NCBI RefSeq assembly: GCF_022828475.1
Contig: NZ_CP059557.1
Span: 744,001-808,000 of the forward strand
DNA length: 64,000 nt
Source: Saccharopolyspora gloriosae
GTDB lineage: Bacteria > Actinomycetota > Actinomycetes > Mycobacteriales > Pseudonocardiaceae
Direction of reading: 5' to 3'
The notes below the pieces were generated by a model. It saw only the letters and a list, made by a program, of their open reading frames with translations. It did not search any database and was not told where the DNA came from. This document shows positions 7,898-16,777 of this stretch, piece by piece. The position numbers and the translations under genes are program-made. How positions within the stretch are numbered: the first letter of the stretch is position 1; each line of letters starts with the position of its first letter.

Positions 7898-8281
7898 TCA
7901 GATGACCCGCAGGTAGAGGTCCACGCGCGACCCCGAATGCGACTTGTCGAATTTCTTCGTGGTGCCGTTCCCGCCGGCCCGGACGGTGCCGAAGCTGTCA
8001 CCGTCGTCCCAGGATCCGTACACCTCGGCGGCCTTGCCGTCCGCCTTGGTGTCCTTGACCCAGCCCTGCGCTCGGATCTTTCCACCGCCGCAGGTGAGGG
8101 TCCACCCGGCCGCGCCCCCGCGGACCGAGGGATTCTTCGTGTCCCCGCAGGTTCCCTGGATGTGGATGATCCCGTCCGACTCGGCCGGAGTCGCGACGGC
8201 GGCACCGCCCCCGACCAAGGTGCTCCCCATGACGGCGCCGGTCAGCACGGCGGCTGCGACCGCCTTCTTCGTGATCCGCAT
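7898..8281 (-). CDS. Small secreted protein (127 aa)
   Basis: A Sec-type signal peptide covers about residues 1-31 (MRITKKAVAAAVLTGAVMGS... AVATPA). The mature part is a small beta-rich domain of about 95 residues with one cysteine pair (TCGDTK and LTCGGG), probably a disulfide, and several Trp/Gly turns. GAGGAAGAAACG precedes the ATG, a strong RBS. I do not recognise the family. It is divergent from the MFS importer with a 413-bp intergenic region. An extracellular role is inferred from the signal peptide only. Confidence 0.75.
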   Translation of the reverse strand: MRITKKAVAAAVLTGAVMGSTLVGGGAAVATPAESDGIIHIQGTCGDTKNPSVRGGAAGWTLTCGGGKIRAQGWVKDTKADGKAAEVYGSWDDGDSFGTVRAGGNGTTKKFDKSHSGSRVDLYLRVI

Positions 8282-8694
8282 CGTTTCTTCCTCTATTTTC
8301 TGTTGGACCCCAGTCCGGTTTCCCCCAATGGACGACCGGCGGAAGCCTCATCGGCTTCACGGATCATGTTTGCAGGATCTCCATCGTTATTCCAGGCTGA
8401 CCACCGGGATGGAGCAAGCGGACATTTCGGCGCGTTCGGGAAGGGTTCCGGCGCGGCAGGGTATTCATTTCGAGTCCGCTTCGGCGGCGGAACGGAAGAT
8501 TCTTCGCCCGGAAGTCGGCACTGCTCCGGTCGGTCGTCGGCGTTGGGCCGATCGGAATGTTGATTCCTTTTCGGCATCGGATGATGCCGAAACAGTGTTA
8601 GCAGGGCATGAGCTGCCGCCCCTAGTCTGCTGACACTCGGAGATCGGGAGTTCCGATGGGATGACCGGTTCGCTTTCCACAGCGGAGGACGACG
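8282..8694. other. 413-bp divergent intergenic region with operator-like hairpin
   Basis: Separates the secreted protein (minus) from the MFS transporter (plus). Both 5' regions must lie here. I see no coding frame with a credible start. The only strong signal is the perfect dyad at 8569-8592. Confidence 0.6.
8569..8592. promoter_or_regulatory. Perfect 10-bp inverted repeat upstream of the galactarate cassette
   Basis: TTTCGGCATC at 8569-8578 and GATGCCGAAA at 8583-8592 are perfect complements around GGAT. The dyad lies 102 bp upstream of the MFS start, between two divergent genes where no terminator is needed. It therefore looks like an operator for the sugar-acid cassette. The binding regulator is not encoded nearby. 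Confidence 0.5.
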
Positions 8695-10074
8695 ATGTCT
8701 GACATTGAGTCGGAAGCAGTCGGGCGAACGACGGACAACAAAGCCGTTCGCCCGCGAATTCCCACCAGATATCTGGTGTTGGCGCTGATCTTCACGATCA
8801 CGGTGGTGAACTACGCCGACCGCAGCAGCCTGTCCATCACCGGCAGCAGCGTGCAGGCCGACCTCGGGTTCAGCACCGTCCAGCTGGGATACATCTTCTC
8901 GGCGTTCAGCTGGGCCTACGTGGTGGGACAGCTGCCCGGCGGCGTGCTGCTCGACCGGTTCGGAGCTCGCCGGGTCTACGCGTTCAGCCTCGTGCTGTGG
9001 ACGCTGGTGACGGTCGCCGTCAGCCTCGTCGGGCTGATCACCACGCCGGTGCTGATCGCGGTGACGATCCTCTTCCTGCTCCGGCTGCTGCTCGGGGCGT
9101 TCGAATCACCCGCGTTCCCGGCGAACGCGCGGGTCGCGACGGCCTGGTTCCCCACCGCCGAACGCGGCCGGGCGACGGCGATCTTCAACTCCGCGCAGTA
9201 CTTCGCCACCGCGCTGTTCGCGCCGATCATGGGCTGGATCACGCACCAATTCGGCTGGCGCTGGGTGTTCGTGATGCTCGGCGTCCTCGGGCTCGCGCTG
9301 GCGGCGCTGTGGCTGCGGTGGATGGACTCGCCCCGCAACCACCCGAGGGTGACGGCCGCGGAGTTCGAGACCATCCGCTCCGGCGGCGGCCTCGTCGACC
9401 TGGACGCGCCGAAGGACGGTTCGACGGCCGAAGTTCAGCCCCGCGCGCCGCTGAACGCCACGACCATCAAGCAGATCTTCTCGGCCCGCGCGTTGTGGGG
9501 CGTGTACATCACGCAGTACGCGGTCAACGCGCTGACGTACTTCTTCATCACCTGGTTCCCGGTGTACCTGGTGCAGGGACGCGGCCTGACGCTGCTCGAA
9601 GTGGGGTTCGTGGCGGCGCTGCCCGCGGTGTGCGGATTCGGCGGCGGACTCCTCGGCGGATTCCTGTCCGACGGGATGCTGCGGCGCGGATATTCGCTGA
9701 CCGCGGCCCGGAAAGTGCCGTCCGTGGTGGGTCTGGCATTGGCCACCAGCATCGGGCTGTGCAACCTGACCGACAGCAGCGTGGTGATCGTCGCCCTGAT
9801 GACGCTGGCGTTCTTCGGCAAGGGCATCGGCGCGCTCGGCTGGGCGATCACCACGGACATCGCGCCGCCGGAAGCGTCGAGCTTCGTGGCCTCGACGATG
9901 AACGCCTTCGGGAACGCGGCGGGCATCGTGACCCCGATCGTCATCGGCTACACCGTGCAGGCGACGGGCTCCTTCACCATCGCCCTGTGGTTCGTCGCCG
10001 CCCACGGCGTGCTCGCCCTGATCGGATTCGCCGTCATGGGACCGATCAAACGAATCCGCTTCAACTCCGCTTGA
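8695..10074 (+). CDS. MFS transporter, anion:cation symporter type (sugar-acid importer)
   Basis: A 459-aa, 12-helix major facilitator. The first cytoplasmic segment leads into VVNYADRSSLSITGSSVQAD, the hallmark of the ACS/phthalate-permease family that includes GudP, GarP and ExuT. The MFS motif A is DRFGARRVY. A long cytoplasmic loop around 225-245 separates the two six-helix halves. GGAGG sits 7 nt before the ATG. The next plus-strand gene is a talarate/galactarate dehydratase, so the likely substrate is a hexarate such as galactarate, imported by proton symport. Substrate is inferred from context. Confidence 0.87.
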   Translation: MSDIESEAVGRTTDNKAVRPRIPTRYLVLALIFTITVVNYADRSSLSITGSSVQADLGFSTVQLGYIFSAFSWAYVVGQLPGGVLLDRFGARRVYAFSLVLWTLVTVAVSLVGLITTPVLIAVTILFLLRLLLGAFESPAFPANARVATAWFPTAERGRATAIFNSAQYFATALFAPIMGWITHQFGWRWVFVMLGVLGLALAALWLRWMDSPRNHPRVTAAEFETIRSGGGLVDLDAPKDGSTAEVQPRAPLNATTIKQIFSARALWGVYITQYAVNALTYFFITWFPVYLVQGRGLTLLEVGFVAALPAVCGFGGGLLGGFLSDGMLRRGYSLTAARKVPSVVGLALATSIGLCNLTDSSVVIVALMTLAFFGKGIGALGWAITTDIAPPEASSFVASTMNAFGNAAGIVTPIVIGYTVQATGSFTIALWFVAAHGVLALIGFAVMGPIKRIRFNSA

Positions 10075-10110
10075 GCGGTCTTCCCCGCAGGTCCGCGTAG
10101 GGGGTCGGGT

Positions 10111-10258
10111 AGCGGAACCTCAGTGGTCTTCTCGCTGCGGGATCTTTGTCCAGAGTGGCTCCGCCACGAGGGAGAAAGCCGTCCTCGTGAGAAGAGGCTG
10201 AGAACCCGCCGGTGGTCCTGTTGCTTTGGTGGTCGCTGCTCATCGGCTTCGCCGATGA
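10111..10258. other. Structured intergenic element (nested inverted repeats)
   Basis: Between the importer and the dehydratase lies a foldable segment. An outer stem joins CTCAG/CTTCTC (10119-10133) with GAGAAG/CTGAG (10189-10202). It encloses a GTGGC-TCC-GCCAC hairpin (10155-10167). An 8-bp hairpin with a TTC loop follows at 10240-10258. No frame codes plausibly here. It may be a dispersed palindromic repeat of this genome or an mRNA processing element. Confidence 0.4.
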
Positions 10259-10332
10259 CAAGACACGGATCAAAAGATGGTTCTGTGCGGGACTCTTGTG
10301 GAGCTCCGCACCTCGTTGAATGGAGCGTTGTG

Positions 10333-11466
10333 ATGCCCGAGTCCGCCAGCCTCGATCGGATCACCCGGGTCAAGATCTCCTCGGTGACGTTGCCGTTGTC
10401 GACGCCGATCAGCGATGCGAAGGTCCTCACCGGCAGGCAGCGTCCGATGACGGAGGTCGCCATGCTGTTCGCGGAGATCAGCACGGCTTCCGGGCAGGAA
10501 GGCGTGGGTTTCAGCTACTCCAAGCGCGCAGGCGGCCCCGGCCAGTTCGCGCACGCCCGCGAGATCGCACCGGTGCTGATCGGTGAGGATCCCAGCGATA
10601 TCGGCAAGATCTGGGACAAGCTGGTGTGGGCGGGCGCCTCCGTCGGGCGAAGCGGACTGTCGGTCCAGGCCATCGCCGCGTTCGACGTGGCGCTGTGGGA
10701 CCTCAAGGCCAAGCGCGCCGGGTTGCCGCTGGCGAAACTGCTCGGCGCCCACCGCGACTCGGTGCGCTGCTACAACACTTCGGGCGGCTTCCTGCACTCG
10801 CCGATCGAGGAAGTGGTGCAGCGGGCCGCGGAATCCGTCGCGAGCGGTATCGGCGGCATCAAGCTCAAGGTGGGGCACCCGGACAACGCCACCGACATCG
10901 CCCGCGTCACGGCGGTGCGGGAGAAGATCGGCGACGGGGTGGCGCTGATGGTCGACGCGAACCAGCAGTGGGACCGACCCACGGCCCGCCGCATGTGCCG
11001 GGCGTTGGAACCGCTCGACCTGGTGTGGATCGAGGAACCCCTCGACGCCTACGACGCGGCGGGCCACGCCCTGCTCGCGTCCACATTCGACACTTCCATC
11101 GCGACCGGTGAGATGCTGGCCAGCGTCGCCGAACACGCCGAGCTCATCCGCCTCGGCGGCGCCGACATCGTCCAGCCCGATGCGCCGAGGATCGGCGGCA
11201 TCACCCAATTCCTCAAGGTCATGGCCTTGGCGGAGCAGCGGAAACTGCAACTCGCCCCGCACTTCGCGATGGAGATCCACGTCCACCTCGCGGCCGCCTA
11301 CCCGCACGAGCCGTGGGTGGAGCACTTCGAGTGGCTCGACCCGCTGTTCAACGAACACCTGGAGACCGCCGACGGCCGCATGCACCTCTCACCCCGCCCC
11401 GGCCTCGGCATCACCATCTCCGACCAGGCCCGCACCTGGACCGTCGCGCAACACGAGGTGAGCTGA
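10333..11466 (+). CDS. L-talarate/galactarate dehydratase-like enolase-superfamily enzyme
   Basis: A 377-aa mandelate-racemase subgroup enzyme that dehydrates a hexarate to a 5-keto-4-deoxy acid in the cytosol. Visible active-site residues are the KLK acid/base pair K177/K179 (GIKLKVG), metal ligands D208 (VDANQQW), E234 (IEEPL) and E260 (TGEM), and H310 (APHFAMEIH). The N-terminal capping domain occupies about 1-125. ATG 10333 has GGAG 8 nt upstream; GTG 10330 is also in frame. It pairs with the upstream ACS-type importer as a minimal galactarate/talarate catabolic cassette. The exact hexarate cannot be told from sequence alone. Confidence 0.85.
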   Translation: MPESASLDRITRVKISSVTLPLSTPISDAKVLTGRQRPMTEVAMLFAEISTASGQEGVGFSYSKRAGGPGQFAHAREIAPVLIGEDPSDIGKIWDKLVWAGASVGRSGLSVQAIAAFDVALWDLKAKRAGLPLAKLLGAHRDSVRCYNTSGGFLHSPIEEVVQRAAESVASGIGGIKLKVGHPDNATDIARVTAVREKIGDGVALMVDANQQWDRPTARRMCRALEPLDLVWIEEPLDAYDAAGHALLASTFDTSIATGEMLASVAEHAELIRLGGADIVQPDAPRIGGITQFLKVMALAEQRKLQLAPHFAMEIHVHLAAAYPHEPWVEHFEWLDPLFNEHLETADGRMHLSPRPGLGITISDQARTWTVAQHEVS

Positions 11467-11758
11467 CCCGGGCAGTCGATGCCTCCTTCATCCGCTCCCT
11501 GGTTCGGCCGAACACCGGGCGGGCGATGCGTTCGGCGTTCAGATCTTGATCCCCGCCCACCGGGCGAAGCCCGCCGGAGCGTCCGGCCGGGTGGAAGTCC
11601 TTGCTGTGGTGCAGGAATCCGGTGGGTGGTCGTGGATTAGCCTTTCGGTCAAGGGGTGTCGGACCGATCAGCCGACGTGGTGGGAGGGCTTCGGGTGTGA
11701 GAGTGGTTTTCGTCGGCGGCGGACGCCCCGGCTGGCCACTCGGAACGGAGCCCCTCGA

Positions 11759-12025
11759 ATGATGTCCCTGATCGCGCAGCAGCAGACCGACCTCATCTCC
11801 GAAGACAGCATCCTCGCCGCGCTGGTGATCAACTTGCCGTTGGTCCTGCTCGCCGGATACGCGTTGCTGTTCATCGCGGCGCTTTTCAGCATCCTCGGAT
11901 CCGCGCTGAGCGGCGGCATGAAGCTGGTCTGGGTCGTGGTGGCGTTCATGGCGCCGTTCCTGGGCAGCCTGCTGTGGTTCGTCATCGGCCGCGGTGACGC
12001 CCGTCGTCGAGTGGTCATCCGGTGA
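11759..12025 (+). CDS. PLDc_N-domain small membrane protein
   Basis: An 88-aa protein with two transmembrane helices (about 20-42 and 54-76). The PLDc_N signature is the second helix, VWVVVAFMAPFLGSLLWFVI, followed by GRGDARRR. This domain is the membrane anchor of cardiolipin synthases but often occurs alone. ATG 11759 is followed by another ATG and is preceded by CGGAG about 7 nt upstream. A paralogous protein lies 154 bp downstream. Likely a membrane accessory protein of unknown role. Confidence 0.75.
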   Translation: MMSLIAQQQTDLISEDSILAALVINLPLVLLAGYALLFIAALFSILGSALSGGMKLVWVVVAFMAPFLGSLLWFVIGRGDARRRVVIR

Positions 12026-12179
12026 GCGCGCTTCCGGCGCGATCGGTCATTCGGCCGATGGATCAAGACTTTCGGCCGGGCGATCGGGTCGATCGGCGGA
12101 CGTGATGGGCGCGCTGCGCTTGCGATGGTGATTCCTGCCGGTGACCGACCGGCGGAACCAGCTGCGAACGGAGTTTCCC

Positions 12180-12470
12180 TTGCATCACGTTCTGGAAGCC
12201 GCGGGTGCCGGCATGACCGAGCAGATCGTGTTCACCTTGGCGGCGGTGGTGTGGCTCGGCACGATCACCTCGATCCTCGTCGAACCCGGACTCGTCGGTG
12301 GTCGGAAGTTGAAGTGGTGCGCGCTGGCGTTCGTACCGTTCCTGGGCGGAGTGCTGTGGTTGGCCACCGCCCGCTCGCGGGCCGAAGCCAGGTCTCCTGA
12401 GTCCTCGGAGCCGGAGTCCGCCGACCGCGATGTCATCGAACGGGAATCCCGCGCGGTGCTCAGTCGGTGA
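12180..12470 (+). CDS. PLDc_N-like small membrane protein, paralogue of the preceding gene
   Basis: A 96-aa protein with two membrane segments (IVFTLAAVVWLGTITSIL and LKWCALAFVPFLGGVLWLAT) and an acidic charged tail. TTG 12180 is preferred because GGAG lies 6 nt upstream, in the same leader context (GAACGGAG) as the paralogue. GTG 12141 is an alternative. The 3' end overlaps the convergent nanE end by 11 bp. Confidence 0.68.
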   Translation: MHHVLEAAGAGMTEQIVFTLAAVVWLGTITSILVEPGLVGGRKLKWCALAFVPFLGGVLWLATARSRAEARSPESSEPESADRDVIERESRAVLSR

Positions 12471-13131
12471 TGGCGTCGGCGAACCAGCTCGTGATCGTCG
12501 TCGGGTGCGTGATGGCGGTGCCCACGACCACCGCGTGCGCGCCCCGGCTCATCGCGGCCGCCGCCTGCTGCGGGGTGTGGATGCGGCCCTCGGCGATCAC
12601 CGGAACCGTGACGGCACCGACCAGGCCCTCCACCAGGTCCAGGTCCGGCCCGGCGGGCTTCGGCGCGGACCCGGTGTAGCCGGACAGCGTGGTGCCGACG
12701 ACGTCCACGCCCAGTTCCACCGCCCGCACACCTTCATCCAATGTGGACACATCGGCCATCGCGAGCCGGCCCGCTTGGTGGATCGCCGCGATGGTGTCCG
12801 AGATCGGCTTCCCGTCCGGGCGTTCCCGGCCGGTGGCGTCGAACGCCACGATGTCCGCGCCCGTGCCGGCCACGGCGACGGCGTGACCCGCGGTCGGCGT
12901 GATGTAGACGCCCTCCGCACCGTCCTTCCACAGCCCGATGAGCGGCACACCGGCCGACTCGCGGATCAACCGCAGGTCGTCGAGGCCCTGGGCGCGGATG
13001 CCCGCGGCTCCGCCGTGCAGCGCGGCCAGCGCCATCCGCCGCATCGACTCCGGGTCGCGCAGCGGTTCGCCGGGGTATGCCTGGCACGAGACGACGAGTC
13101 GTCCGCGCAACCTGTCCAGTACGGCGTTCAT
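12460..13131 (-). CDS. nanE: N-acetylmannosamine-6-phosphate 2-epimerase
   Basis: A 223-aa TIM barrel that converts ManNAc-6-P to GlcNAc-6-P in sialic acid catabolism. Family motifs are LVVSCQAYPGEPL at the N-terminus, GIRAQGLDDLRLI, LIGLWKDG with the catalytic lysine, VAFDATGRERP and VIAEGRIHTPQQA with the catalytic glutamate region. The ATG at 13131 overlaps the TGA of the upstream nanK fragment in an ATGA, so the pair was translationally coupled. The 5' part of nanK and its promoter are deleted, so expression of this intact gene is doubtful. Confidence 0.88.
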   Translation of the reverse strand: MNAVLDRLRGRLVVSCQAYPGEPLRDPESMRRMALAALHGGAAGIRAQGLDDLRLIRESAGVPLIGLWKDGAEGVYITPTAGHAVAVAGTGADIVAFDATGRERPDGKPISDTIAAIHQAGRLAMADVSTLDEGVRAVELGVDVVGTTLSGYTGSAPKPAGPDLDLVEGLVGAVTVPVIAEGRIHTPQQAAAAMSRGAHAVVVGTAITHPTTITSWFADAITD

Positions 13132-13425
13132 CCCAGTTCTTCCCAAGCCATCCGTGCGGCGCCGAGCACCGCGGCGTCACTTCCGAGTTCCCCTGCCACG
13201 ACCGGCACGTCGCGCACCGCGGGCAGTGCCTCGGCGGCGAAGGCGGCGCGCAGCGCGGTCCACCAGACCGGCCCGCAGGAGCTGACCCCGCCGCCGACCA
13301 GCACCAGTTCCGGATCCACGGCGTTCACCAGGCCGCCGAGCAGTTGCCCGGTGGCGGTGGCGCCGTGCGCGAGCACGTCCGAGGCCAATGCGTCCCCGGA
13401 CTCCGCCAGCGCGGCGACCTCCGGC
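13128..13425 (-). pseudogene. nanK: 5'-truncated N-acetylmannosamine kinase (ROK family)
   Basis: About 100 C-terminal residues of a ROK sugar kinase remain, including VNAVDPELVLVGGGVSSCGP, the conserved nucleotide-binding region, and a C-terminal helix LGSDAAVLGAARMAWEELG. Similarity stops near 13425, where the sequence changes abruptly into a FadR-type FCD fragment on the opposite strand. The N-terminal ATPase loop, the ROK ExGH and zinc cysteine motifs are missing, so the product is inactive. Confidence 0.72.
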
Positions 13426-13798
13426 CATCGAGGTCGGCGTCGTCGGCCGCCTCGCCGGTGAACTCGATGAGTCCACATTGGACTCACTGGACGCGTTGTG
13501 CGCGGCGATGGGGGAGACCGAGCTGGATCCGGAGACGGACCGGGAATTCCACCGCGTGCTGTACTCGCGGGTGGACAACCCGTTGATCGGCCAGCTCGTG
13601 GACGTCTTCTGGGACGCCTACCGCACCGCGCACGAGGTGCTCAGTGCTCCAGGCGAGACGGAGAAGGCCGAAACGGTGCGGCTGCACGCCGCGATCGTCG
13701 ACGCCCTGCGCGCAGGTGACGCCGCCGCCGCCCGGGACGCGATGACCGCGCACTTCGCCGAGATCAACCACCGCCTCGGCTGCGCCCGCGAACGCTGA
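13426..13798 (+). pseudogene. 5'-truncated FadR/GntR regulator (FCD domain only)
   Basis: About 124 residues of an FCD ligand-binding domain survive, from IEVGVVGRLAGELDESTLD through DREFHRVLYSRVDNPLIGQL to the helix DAAAARDAMTAHFAEINHRL. FCD metal-binding residues D/H are present in DREFHRVLY. The N-terminal GntR winged helix is absent, and the fragment abuts the truncated nanK. FadR-type regulators commonly lie divergent to nan genes, so this was probably the regulator of the same locus. Confidence 0.68.
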
Positions 13799-13805
13799 GG
13801 CGCGC

Positions 13806-13853
13806 GAAGCCCCCGCCACGACGCCCGGGACGGGCGAAGCGAACGGGGGCTTC
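13806..13853. terminator. Cruciform terminator between convergent genes
   Basis: GAAGCCCCCG (13806-13815) pairs with CGGGGGCTTC (13844-13853). An inner CGCCCG-GGA-CGGGCG hairpin occupies 13822-13836. It lies between the FadR remnant (plus, ends 13798) and the lipoprotein gene (minus, ends 13956). Confidence 0.65.
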
Positions 13854-13955
13854 GAATCGGCGAATTCCGCCGCATTTCGGCAGCACTGGTCACGCCGCGA
13901 TCAGCGGTGGTGGTGCTGGAATCGTCGAAGAAATGCCGGTGGAAGACCGGAAGAA

Positions 13956-14534
13956 TCAGAAGGTGACGCCCTGCGGGGAAGGCTGGAACGTGCCGATCTG
14001 CATGGACTCGATCGCGTACTCGAAGTATTCCTGGTCGCCGCTCACGATGTCCGCGTTGACCTGACCGGAGGTGTCCTGGAAGCTCGCCTTGAACCCGGTG
14101 GCGGCGGGAACCTCGTTCTTGTCGCCGAGTTCCAGGTGCACGCCCGCGAACGCGGTGCGGCCCGGCTCCAGCGAGATCTCCTCGAAACCGCCCGGGATCT
14201 CGACGTTCTCGGTCGGCACCTCGAGGGGCTCACCCGCCATGTTCTCGGGCGTCAGCGTGGCCCAGCCCGAGACCGGGCAGGCCTTGTCCGAGGTGTTCGT
14301 GGCCGCCAGCAGGAACACGCCGGGCCGCCCGGGCTGCGGGTTCAGGTCGACCTTGAAGTCCTCGGCGGAGCACGGGGAGGCGGAGATGTCCTCTGTGGAC
14401 CCGCCCTGCTGGATGGCGGCGTTCGACACGCCCTCCGGCGCGGAACCAGTGGCCTGGCCGCAACCGACCAGCAACAACGCACCGCTGAACAGGGCGGCGG
14501 CGGCACCGAACTTGCGGGTCCTGGTGAGCGACAT
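13956..14534 (-). CDS. DUF4232-type lipoprotein
   Basis: A 192-aa exported lipoprotein. The signal peptide ends in the lipobox LLVGC with lipidated Cys25. A Ser/Gly-rich linker follows, then a DUF4232 beta-sandwich (about 50-190) with the usual CSAEDFKV start, TNTSDKACPVSGWATL and VHLELGDKN motifs and a likely Cys54-Cys87-type disulfide. It is anchored on the outer face of the membrane. Divergent from the amidase gene. Function of DUF4232 is unknown. Confidence 0.83.
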   Translation of the reverse strand: MSLTRTRKFGAAAALFSGALLLVGCGQATGSAPEGVSNAAIQQGGSTEDISASPCSAEDFKVDLNPQPGRPGVFLLAATNTSDKACPVSGWATLTPENMAGEPLEVPTENVEIPGGFEEISLEPGRTAFAGVHLELGDKNEVPAATGFKASFQDTSGQVNADIVSGDQEYFEYAIESMQIGTFQPSPQGVTF

Positions 14535-14821
14535 GGTGATGTTCCCCCTTCTCGGTTCTGCACGGGTATCCCGTGCTCTTTCACCCCGTAGGACGCCTGC
14601 CCCGCGATGGGGTTGTTCGCGAGTTCGAAAAAGTCCGCCGGAGCCTTCTTTGCCCTTTTGTCTCCGGTTCGTGCCCGGATGTGGTGGTCTCGGCTGGGTA
14701 GGGTGATCACATTCGCGAGCGAGCTGCGCGGGACCGTCAACGGCGCCGCCCGATGTTCCCGGTCCGCGCGCCGTGTCGCCGTTGTGCGGGCGCGAGCCCC
14801 CGAAAAGCTAGGTAGGTCTGA

Positions 14822-16744
14822 ATGAGACGATTGCGCACCCGAACCAACGACGCCGAGGCGGCGCACTCGCGCAAGCGGCGCCGCGCACGCGCGGCGACCG
14901 TGCTGGCGGTGGCGATCGCGCTGCCCGCGAACGCCTCGGCCGCGGCGTTCGCCGACACTCCGGAGCGTCCGGACACCGTGCAGCAGCGGGCTTTCGAATC
15001 CGCCGCCGCCGAGTTCGACGTGCCCACTTCGCTGCTGATGGCGGTGTCCTTCCAACTCACCAGGTGGGAGGACCACCACGGCGAGCAGAGCAGGGCGGGC
15101 GGCTACGGCCCCATGCACCTCGTCGAGATCGACGAGCAGGAATTGCGCGAACGCAACCCGAAACTCGTCAAGCTCGGCGCCGACCCGACGCTGCACACCC
15201 TCACCGAGGCCGCGGAACTCGTGGACGGTGCGCCGGAGGACCTCAAGGCCGACCCGGTGGCCAACATCCGCGCCGGAGCGGCGCTGCTCGCCGACCGGGC
15301 TCTCGACTCGGCCGGTGAGCTGCCGGAGGACGTCGGCGGCTGGTACCCGGCGGTCGCCGAACTCAGCGGCGACCCGGACACCACTGCGGCGCGCTCCTTC
15401 GCCGACGACGTGTACGACGTGCTCGGCCAGGGCCGTGCGCGCACCACTTCCACCGGGCAGCGCCTCGCGTTCCCCAAGATCGCCGACGCGCAACCGGCCA
15501 CCACGGCCCGTCCCGCCGTCGACGAGTCCGAACTGGAGTGCCCGGAGGAGCTGGACTGCCGGTACATCCCGGCGGCCTACGAGCCCACCGACCCGGAAGA
15601 TCCCGCCGCGGGCTACGGCAACTACGACACCGCGAACCGCCCGGACGACTTCGACATCGACTCGATCGTCATCCACGACACCGAGGTCTCCTACGAGTCG
15701 ACCATCACCGCGTTCCAGAACCCCGCGCACGGCGCCGCCGCGCACTACGTGGTCCGGTCCTCCGACGGGCAGATCACGCAGATGGTGCCGGTCAAGGACA
15801 TGGCCTGGCACGCGGGAAGCTGGGAGCGCAACACGCACTCCATCGGCATCGAGCACGAGGGCTGGGCGGCCGAAGGCGGCACCTGGTACACCGAACCGAT
15901 GTACCGCGCGTCGGCGAAGCTGGTGCGCCACCTCGCTGACGAGTACGACATCCCGCTGGACCGCGAACACATCCTCGGCCACGACGAGGTGACCGCCGAA
16001 GCTCCGGCGAAGGCGGGCGGCGAGCACTACGACCCCGGCCCGTTCTGGGACTGGACGCACTACATGGAGCTGATCGGCGCCCCGTCGGACTCCGGCACCG
16101 CCGACGGCGACGCGGTCACCATCAACCCGGACTTCGAGACCAACCGCCCCGAGGTCACCAGCTGCCCGCCCGACGAGGACTGCCAGGTGCTGCCCGCGCA
16201 GCCGGCGAACTTCCTGTACCTGCGCACCGAGCCCCGCGACGACGCCCCGCTGCTGAGCTCGCCCGTACTGCACCCCGACGGCGGTCCCGGCACCACCAAG
16301 ATCGACGACTGGGGCAACAAGGCAGGCGCCGGACGGCAGTACGCCGTGGCGGAACGTTCCGGCGACTGGCTGGCCATCTGGTTCGACGGCCAGAAGGCGT
16401 GGCTGCACGACCCGGACGGCGCGAACACGGCCGCGGCCGACGACGCCGAACTGCGCACGCCGGTCCGCGACGGAATCCCCACCTACGGCAGGCCGCTGCC
16501 CGCTGCGGCGGACTACCCGGACGGCATCGAACCGGAAGAGCTCGAACCGCTGCCGTACACGATCCCCGCGGGTCAGGCGTACGTCACGGGAAGCCCGGTC
16601 GACGCGATCGACTACTACGCGACCTACGACGAGCTCGACGACCCGAACAACCACACCCAGATCAACGGTTCCGAGACCTACGTCCCCGTCTCCTACAACC
16701 ACCGCTGGGTCTACGTGAAGCAGTCCGACCTGGAACGGGCCTGA
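14822..16744 (+). CDS. Secreted N-acetylmuramoyl-L-alanine amidase
   Basis: A 640-aa exported cell-wall hydrolase. The signal peptide, with an Arg-rich N-region, ends near residue 45 (ANASAAAFADT). An N-terminal helical domain (50-200) resembles a lysozyme-like or tape-type region. The Amidase_2 domain spans about 275-410 with zinc ligands H285 (IVIHDTEV) and H387 (ILGHDEV) and the catalytic region GIEHEGWA. The C-terminal 200 residues look like SH3-like wall-binding repeats (NFLYLRTEPRDDAPLLSSPV and VYVKQSDLERA). It should cleave the MurNAc-L-Ala bond during growth. A weak RBS, AGGTAGGT, precedes the ATG. Confidence 0.87.
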   Translation: MRRLRTRTNDAEAAHSRKRRRARAATVLAVAIALPANASAAAFADTPERPDTVQQRAFESAAAEFDVPTSLLMAVSFQLTRWEDHHGEQSRAGGYGPMHLVEIDEQELRERNPKLVKLGADPTLHTLTEAAELVDGAPEDLKADPVANIRAGAALLADRALDSAGELPEDVGGWYPAVAELSGDPDTTAARSFADDVYDVLGQGRARTTSTGQRLAFPKIADAQPATTARPAVDESELECPEELDCRYIPAAYEPTDPEDPAAGYGNYDTANRPDDFDIDSIVIHDTEVSYESTITAFQNPAHGAAAHYVVRSSDGQITQMVPVKDMAWHAGSWERNTHSIGIEHEGWAAEGGTWYTEPMYRASAKLVRHLADEYDIPLDREHILGHDEVTAEAPAKAGGEHYDPGPFWDWTHYMELIGAPSDSGTADGDAVTINPDFETNRPEVTSCPPDEDCQVLPAQPANFLYLRTEPRDDAPLLSSPVLHPDGGPGTTKIDDWGNKAGAGRQYAVAERSGDWLAIWFDGQKAWLHDPDGANTAAADDAELRTPVRDGIPTYGRPLPAAADYPDGIEPEELEPLPYTIPAGQAYVTGSPVDAIDYYATYDELDDPNNHTQINGSETYVPVSYNHRWVYVKQSDLERA

Positions 16745-16777
16745 TCCCCGTGGCCGGCCGTGCGCGAGCGCGGCCGG

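Noticed and set aside
11461-11758. GTTCGGCCGAAC palindrome at 11502-11513 as an operator
   Set aside because: Short GC-rich palindromes are frequent in such DNA. It lies right after a gene end, and no second signal supports it.
14342-16702. 786-codon minus frame opposite the amidase
   Set aside because: Val/Arg/Gly-rich shadow without motifs. The amidase frame has a signal peptide and zinc ligands.
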